A DNA stretch of 9,403 bases from an uncultured Bacteroides sp. GTDB lineage: Bacteria; Bacteroidota; Bacteroidia; Bacteroidales; Bacteroidaceae. This document shows positions 6,490 through 9,403 of the stretch, piece by piece (the first letter of the stretch is position 1; each line of letters starts with the position of its first letter). Under the pieces are notes generated by a model. It was given only the letters and a program-made list of their open reading frames with translations, ran no database searches and was not told the origin of the DNA. The stretch lies in contig URCM01000113.1 of assembly GCA_900546355.1 (NCBI GenBank), positions 1 to 9,403 of the forward strand, written 5' to 3'. A program made the position numbers and the translations under genes.

Positions 6490-6749
6490 CCTTTGGTATC
6501 TCAGCATGAAATTCTTTAACCGGTGCAAGTCCCTTTCTTCTTCTTTTCGTTAGGAAGTACACTTTTAGTATGCCGATAAAAAAGAAAAATCCCTGATAAT
6601 AAACCTATTATCAGGGATTTGAAGTACCCAGACCCGAACTATTAAATCTATATTCAATTACCTCTAATTCCCCACAAATACCTTATTATCAAGCAAAAGA
6701 AGATTTTTTCAAGTATAGATAAAAGCAATATCCAATAGTGAAAAGTGCC
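6490..6749. other. Non-coding junction between tRNA-Gln and the integrase region
   Basis: I see no convincing gene here. The stretch holds a leftward-facing terminator (6587-6620) and beside it, on the minus strand, AGTTCGGGTCTGGGTACTTC (6621-6640), which looks like the 3' end of a leftward transcript with no gene attached. From about 6641 the sequence becomes very AT-rich, similar to the integrase leader. The left boundary of the mobile element therefore probably lies between 6431 and 6660. No direct repeat of the tRNA 3' end occurs within the window. Confidence 0.4.
6587..6620 (-). terminator. Leftward-facing intrinsic terminator
   Basis: A perfect 15-base stem joins AAATCCCTGATAATA (6587-6601) to 6606-6620 around a 4-base loop, AACC. 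Read on the minus strand the stem is followed by TTTTTCTTTTTT, a strong T-tract; on the plus strand no comparable run follows. It therefore ends transcription coming from the right, yet no leftward gene is present there. It may be the remaining end of a gene separated from it by integration of the element. Confidence 0.75.
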
Positions 6750-6804
6750 AAATGTTTCAGTAAATGTTTCAGTAGTTTCAGTAGAATTACTACCTTTGTT
6801 TCAG
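6750..6804 (+). repeat. GTTTCAG repeat array at the integrase promoter
   Basis: The 12-base unit AAATGTTTCAGT occurs twice in perfect tandem (6750-6761 and 6762-6773), followed by a shorter copy AGTTTCAGT (6774-6782). GTTTCAG occurs four times in 51 bases, at 6754, 6766, 6775 and 6798. The array overlaps the -33 region and reaches the predicted start of transcription. It could hold arm-type binding sites for the integrase or an operator for integrase expression. Confidence 0.8.
6767..6798 (+). promoter_or_regulatory. Probable integrase promoter
   Basis: TACCTTTG (6791-6798) matches TAnnTTTG, with TTTC (6767-6770, one mismatch to TTTG) 20 bases upstream. Transcription would start near 6804, 22 bases before the ATG at 6826. 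This supports that start over the in-frame ATG at 6745, which lies upstream of the promoter. Confidence 0.65.
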
Positions 6805-6825
6805 GATATTAGAAAAGAAACTTAT

Positions 6826-8217
6826 ATGGCAACTACATTCAAATTTGAGCTTAATGGCACAGCTAATAGGGCTGGCAAGTATGTTATCATGTTGCGTATA
6901 ACACAAAACAGAAAGCATAAAAGGTTGAAAACCTCTATCGAACTGAATAGAAAATCGGATTGGAATCCAAATGCGCAAAAGGTACGCAGTTCAGAACCTA
7001 ACTATGCGAAATGGAATGATGCGCTGGAAAAGGAGCTTGAAAATGCCAAAAGCAAATATCGTGAGCTGAAAGAAGAAGGATTGGCAACTGCCGATAAGAT
7101 AAAGCATGAAATTACTGCTTCTGAAAAATCGGCATCTTTCTTGGCGTATGCAAGGCAAAGAACAGAAGAAATATACAACGCAGGAGGCATCAGAAACTGG
7201 AAGAAGTATAATGGCTTTTGTAATAAGTTGGAGGCCTATCAGACAGACAAGAATGGGCATTTTAGAGATTTGACTTTTGCGGAAATCACACCTGCCTACC
7301 TTGCCAAGTTTGAAGACTATCTCCACACCTTACACAACGAGAGAGAACCTGAAAAGATGCTTCATCCCAACACCATTCAAGTAGTCTTAAACATATTCCG
7401 TACATTGGTAAAAAGAGCCATTGAGGTAGAGGGATTAATGAAGCCCGACAAAAATCCATTCCTGACGTTCAAATACAAAGGAGTGAAAACAATAAAAGAT
7501 AAACTGGATATTGAGGAAATTAAAAAGATAGAATCACTTGAACTGTCCGAAGGCAGCTTAATATGGAATTGCAGAAACTATTTTCTATTCTCATTCTATT
7601 GCGCAGGAATCAGGGTGGGTGACTTGATACAGCTACGTTGGGGAAACATTACTTCTGATAGTAGAATTTGTTACGAGATGGGCAAAAATCATAAGATAAG
7701 GGATTTGAAATTAGTTTCCCAAGCTCGTAACATCTTAATGTACTATTACAAAGAAGATGCTAAACCATCTGATTATATATTTCCCATGCTTGATAGCAAT
7801 GCCATGTGGGCAAAGGCTACCACACAAGAAGAAAAAGATGTCATGCCTGCTGAATTAAAGAAAGTGCTATTCAGTCAAATATCTGCCAAGACTGCTTTAA
7901 TCAACAAGGAACTGAAAAAGATTGCAGCATTGGCAGGTATTGATAAGAAAATCTCCTTTCATGTCAGCCGCCATAGCTTCGCAAAAGTAGCCAAACAAAA
8001 AGGTGTGGATAACAGTAAGGTAAAGGAACTATTGGCGCATAGCAGCCTGAAAATCACAGAAGGATATATGGGCAACTTTGATACAGCCGAAAATGACAAG
8101 GCATTGGAGAATATTTTTGAGGACACCAAGTCGAATGTAGATGAGGCTACATTGCTAAAGCAGCTTCAAAGCCTCAGCCCTGAAACTCTTGCTGCATTAT
8201 TAGCTAAAGTAAGTTGA
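6826..8217 (+). CDS. Tyrosine recombinase/integrase of a mobile element
   Basis: This 463-residue site-specific recombinase has the layout of Bacteroidetes conjugative-element and island integrases. An N-terminal arm-binding domain (about residues 3-85) begins MATTFKFELNGTANRAG. A helical core-binding domain (about 102-210) follows, then the catalytic domain (about 225-425). The catalytic set is complete: Arg263 in AGIRVGDL, a Lys at about 287-290 in GKNHK, His379 and Arg382 in HVSRH, His405 in LLAHSS and the nucleophile Tyr414 in EGYMG. A C-terminal tail of about 35 residues is Leu-rich. It is expected to join and excise the element by strand exchange through a 3'-phosphotyrosine link at att sites. 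The reading frame is more A-rich than the protease genes to the left, consistent with transfer. It precedes the ORF6N gene by 41 bases in the same direction, so the two are probably cotranscribed. An active enzyme is likely, but whether the element is still mobile cannot be seen. Confidence 0.95.
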   Translation: MATTFKFELNGTANRAGKYVIMLRITQNRKHKRLKTSIELNRKSDWNPNAQKVRSSEPNYAKWNDALEKELENAKSKYRELKEEGLATADKIKHEITASEKSASFLAYARQRTEEIYNAGGIRNWKKYNGFCNKLEAYQTDKNGHFRDLTFAEITPAYLAKFEDYLHTLHNEREPEKMLHPNTIQVVLNIFRTLVKRAIEVEGLMKPDKNPFLTFKYKGVKTIKDKLDIEEIKKIESLELSEGSLIWNCRNYFLFSFYCAGIRVGDLIQLRWGNITSDSRICYEMGKNHKIRDLKLVSQARNILMYYYKEDAKPSDYIFPMLDSNAMWAKATTQEEKDVMPAELKKVLFSQISAKTALINKELKKIAALAGIDKKISFHVSRHSFAKVAKQKGVDNSKVKELLAHSSLKITEGYMGNFDTAENDKALENIFEDTKSNVDEATLLKQLQSLSPETLAALLAKVS

Positions 8218-8226
8218 GAACATGAT

Positions 8227-8241
8227 ATTCCAAAATGGAAT
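8227..8241 (+). promoter_or_regulatory. Palindrome before the ORF6N gene, candidate operator
   Basis: ATTCCAAAATGGAAT has arms ATTCCA/TGGAAT and lies 17 bases before the ORF6N start codon. A near copy, ATTCCAAATTGGAAT, lies inside the same gene at 8447-8461 and differs at one of 15 positions. No -7 box is visible in the 41-base gap, so it may act on a transcript or on read-through from the integrase promoter. Operator function is inference. Confidence 0.35.
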
Positions 8242-8258
8242 CTTAAACAGTACAATGT

Positions 8259-8867
8259 ATGGAATTAGCAGTCATTCAAAGCAAAATCTATGAAGTGCGA
8301 GGCACAAAAGTAATGTTGGATAGAGATTTGGCCGCACTTTACCAAGTGACAACAGGTAACTTAAACAAGGCCGTAAAACGAAACATCAAAAGGTTTCCAC
8401 CTGATTTTATGTTTCAACTGACAGCCGAAGAATGGGAGGCTTTAAGATTCCAAATTGGAATCATAAAAGCAGGAAGGGGTGAACACACCAAGTACTTGCC
8501 TTATGCCTTTACTGAACAAGGATTAGCCATGCTTTCAGGTGTATTGAATAGCGATATAGCTATCAATGTGAATATCTCCATTATGAGGGCATTCGTAGCC
8601 ATCAGACAAGGTTTGCCACAGGTAAGCAATAGCAAAGAATTGGAAGACTTGAAAGCACGAATGAAGTCTTTAGAGGAAATCAGCGAAGAAACAATGGCTG
8701 CCATCAGCGATTTGTCGGAAGATACCCGGAAAGAATTTGATGATATTTATCTGGCTTTGTCACAATTAGCCGCCAAGCAGAAGAAAATCTCCAAATCTCA
8801 ATCACCTATCGGATATAAAGCTATTCAGGATAGACGAAATAATGAAGAAAGTGCCGAAAAAGAATAA
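8259..8867 (+). CDS. ORF6N-domain DNA-binding protein
   Basis: The N-terminal part of this 202-residue protein (about residues 4-115) matches the ORF6N domain known from phages and mobile elements. It includes RGTKVMLDRDLAALYQV (14-30), VKRNIKRFPPDFMFQL (39-54), LPYAFTEQGLAMLSGVL (80-96) and the stretch NVNISIMRAFVAIRQ (103-117). In most relatives the segment after LRxQ reads I/FVTSS; here it is IGIIKAGRGEHTK. The C-terminal part (about 125-175) is rich in Glu, Lys and Leu and is probably a coiled coil, followed by a polar, basic tail. ORF6N proteins are thought to bind DNA, and they often sit near integrases in Bacteroidetes islands, but their exact role is not established. A perfect 13-base hairpin follows directly at its stop codon. 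Regulation of the island is the likeliest job and is inference. Confidence 0.9.
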   Translation: MELAVIQSKIYEVRGTKVMLDRDLAALYQVTTGNLNKAVKRNIKRFPPDFMFQLTAEEWEALRFQIGIIKAGRGEHTKYLPYAFTEQGLAMLSGVLNSDIAINVNISIMRAFVAIRQGLPQVSNSKELEDLKARMKSLEEISEETMAAISDLSEDTRKEFDDIYLALSQLAAKQKKISKSQSPIGYKAIQDRRNNEESAEKE

Positions 8868-8901
8868 AATTAGGGGGATAAATTAGCCTATCCCCCTAAT
8901 T
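8868..8901 (+). terminator. Terminator after the integrase/ORF6N unit
   Basis: AATTAGGGGGATA (8868-8880) and 8889-8901 form a perfect 13-base stem with an 8-base loop, beginning on the base after the ORF6N stop codon. The stem contains five G-C pairs in a row. The T-tract after it on the plus strand is weak. On the minus strand the stem is followed by TTTATTCTTTTT, so it may also stop leftward transcription. Confidence 0.7.
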
Positions 8902-8942
8902 CATATAACCTAATTGACAGGTGAAAGTCGCGATTTTTTTTG

Positions 8943-9008
8943 ATGAAAATTGGAACTTCTTATCTTGAAGCTCTTAATCACCATCCAAAATCAGAGAATG
9001 TAAATTAA
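8943..9008 (+). pseudogene. Possible short gene fragment cut by the IS insertion
   Basis: An open frame from the ATG at 8943 reads MKIGTSYLEALNHHPKSENV and ends in the TAA at 9006-9008, which is completed by the first bases of the IS256-type left end near 9007. The stop codon may therefore have been created by insertion. An overlapping frame from the GTG at 8921 (VKVAIFFDENWNFLS) stops at 8966-8968 and is joined to it by a run of eight T (8934-8942 region), a possible frameshift site. No family is recognised and there is no promoter box, so chance is a serious alternative. Confidence 0.2.
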
Positions 9009-9063
9009 ACTGTGTCAGCAAAGAAAATAAATAAAATATTAACTTTGCTAACACAGTTTTTTT
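9007..9063 (+). repeat. Subterminal hairpin of the IS, with T-tract and internal -7 box
   Basis: AAACTGTGTCAGCAAAG (9007-9023) pairs at 16 of 17 positions with 9043-9059, which runs into seven T (9057-9063). Transcripts entering from outside would form a terminator-like hairpin just before the transposase start codon. TAACTTTG (9040-9047) in the loop and right arm matches the -7 consensus. A transcript from it would start near 9053 and lack the left arm, so only internal initiation would give an unfolded leader. Confidence 0.7.
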
Positions 9064-9347
9064 GTATGAAAGAAGAATTTGATTTTGAGAGTATCAAGAA
9101 CAAGGCAATCGAACAACTAAAAGCAGGTAAGCCCTTGTTGGGTAAAGATGGTGCATTTGCTCCTTTATTGGAAAGTATTCTGAATGCAGCCTTGGAAGGT
9201 GAGATGGACGCCCATCTTACCGATGCAGAACGTCAATTGGGTAATCGCCGTAATGGTAAGATGCAGAAACAGGTGCAGACTCCATTGGGTGAGGTCACGG
9301 TTTCTACCCCTCGTGACCGTAATTCAAGTTTTGAACCTCAGTTTATA
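9007..9347 (+). mobile_element. Left part of an IS256-family insertion sequence, truncated
   Basis: The left end appears to start near 9007 with AAACTGTGTCAGCAAAG, containing the TGTGTCA-type core common in IS256-family ends. The transposase start codon follows at 9066. IS256 elements are about 1.3 kb with one transposase gene; here only about 340 bases are present before unrelated sequence begins at about 9345-9350. The exact left end and the target duplication cannot be fixed without the right end. Confidence 0.75.
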
Positions 9348-9383
9348 AATAATAGTCCGTTAAAAATTCACCATATCGGCTAA
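9066..9383 (+). pseudogene. IS256-family transposase, truncated N-terminal fragment
   Basis: From the ATG at 9066 the first 93 residues match the N-terminal region of IS256/MULE-type transposases. This includes GKDGAFAPLLESILNAAL (26-43), GEMDAHLTDAERQ (45-57), GNRRNGKMQKQV (59-70) and the TPLGEVTVSTPRDRNSSFEP run (72-91). Family members continue after EPQF with a conserved K/R-rich stretch. Here the frame becomes INNSPLKIHHIG and stops at 9381-9383. The full-length protein is about 400 residues, and the whole DDE catalytic domain is missing, so this copy cannot transpose by itself. The GTG at 9012, in frame, lies inside the IS end and is not a credible start. The disruption fits insertion of another element. 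Confidence 0.9.
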
Positions 9384-9403
9384 GCGGCTTCTGCCACAAA
9401 GCC
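9343..9403 (-). mobile_element. Probable end of a second inserted element (partial)
   Basis: From about 9345-9350 to the right edge the sequence no longer follows the IS256 transposase. On the minus strand two frames enter from the right edge. One reads GFVAEAA and stops at 9380-9382, leaving about 35 bases to the junction, as between an IS transposase stop and its terminal repeat. The other reads ALWQKPLSRYGEFLTDYYL and stops at 9343-9345. Either could be a transposase C-terminus. The family cannot be named from 55-60 bases. Confidence 0.4.

Noticed and set aside
6520..6535. ACCGGTGCAAGTCCC, resembling a tRNA T-arm
   Set aside because: It does not fit TTCRANN and has no matching stem or acceptor sequence, so it was not called as a tRNA relic.
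6750..6782. CRISPR-like array
   Set aside because: The units are 12 bases in direct tandem without spacers, so this is not a CRISPR.
6745..6825. Upstream ATG for the integrase (27 extra residues)
   Set aside because: The extra residues are encoded by the GTTTCAG repeats and promoter region, and homologous integrases begin with the MATTFKFEL-type arm domain.
9012..9065. GTG start for the IS256 transposase
   Set aside because: It lies inside the terminal inverted repeat and the hairpin. The ATG at 9066 begins the recognisable protein.

Overview
The window looks like chromosomal DNA of a Bacteroides/Phocaeicola-type member of the Bacteroidales. The evidence is repeated TAnnTTTG -7 boxes (the Bacteroidetes primary sigma factor consensus, with TTTG near -33), A-rich leaders without Shine-Dalgarno sequences, a secreted tricorn-type protease, and Bacteroides-like integrase and IS genes. 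No species can be named from the sequence alone.

Left part (1-6430), apparently native chromosome. A possible gene tail at the left edge is followed by an intergenic region with two overlapping perfect inverted repeats next to a promoter box. Then come a membrane-anchored two-lobed aspartic protease-like protein (317-1150), a small three-helix membrane protein (1244-1522), and an S41-type peptidase without a signal peptide (1515-2894) whose start overlaps the end of the membrane protein gene. Facing them is a large secreted tricorn-type protease (complement 2987-6229) with a beta-propeller region, PDZ-like region and S41 catalytic domain. A hairpin at 2910-2979 separates the convergent genes. 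The tricorn gene is transcribed divergently from a tRNA-Gln(UUG) gene (6361-6431), which has a near-consensus promoter and a strong terminator. Three protease-like genes therefore lie side by side; a shared job is not shown by the sequence.

Right part (about 6490-9403), accessory DNA. A leftward-facing terminator and a possible attachment-site relic precede a short array of GTTTCAG repeats and a tyrosine recombinase (6826-8217) with a complete catalytic residue set. This is followed by an ORF6N-domain protein (8259-8867) with a near-identical palindrome before its start codon and inside its coding sequence. After a terminator, the left end of an IS256-family insertion sequence begins near 9007. 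Its transposase is cut off after about 93 recognisable residues at 9345-9350, apparently by the end of a second inserted element whose tail runs off the window. This is the integrase end of a genomic island, with IS-on-IS nesting at its right.

I see no CRISPR array, toxin-antitoxin pair or clear defence system. The most testable new points are the paired palindromes at the ORF6N gene, the repeat array at the integrase promoter, the alternative hairpins before the aspartic protease gene, and the coupled membrane protein and leaderless S41 peptidase.
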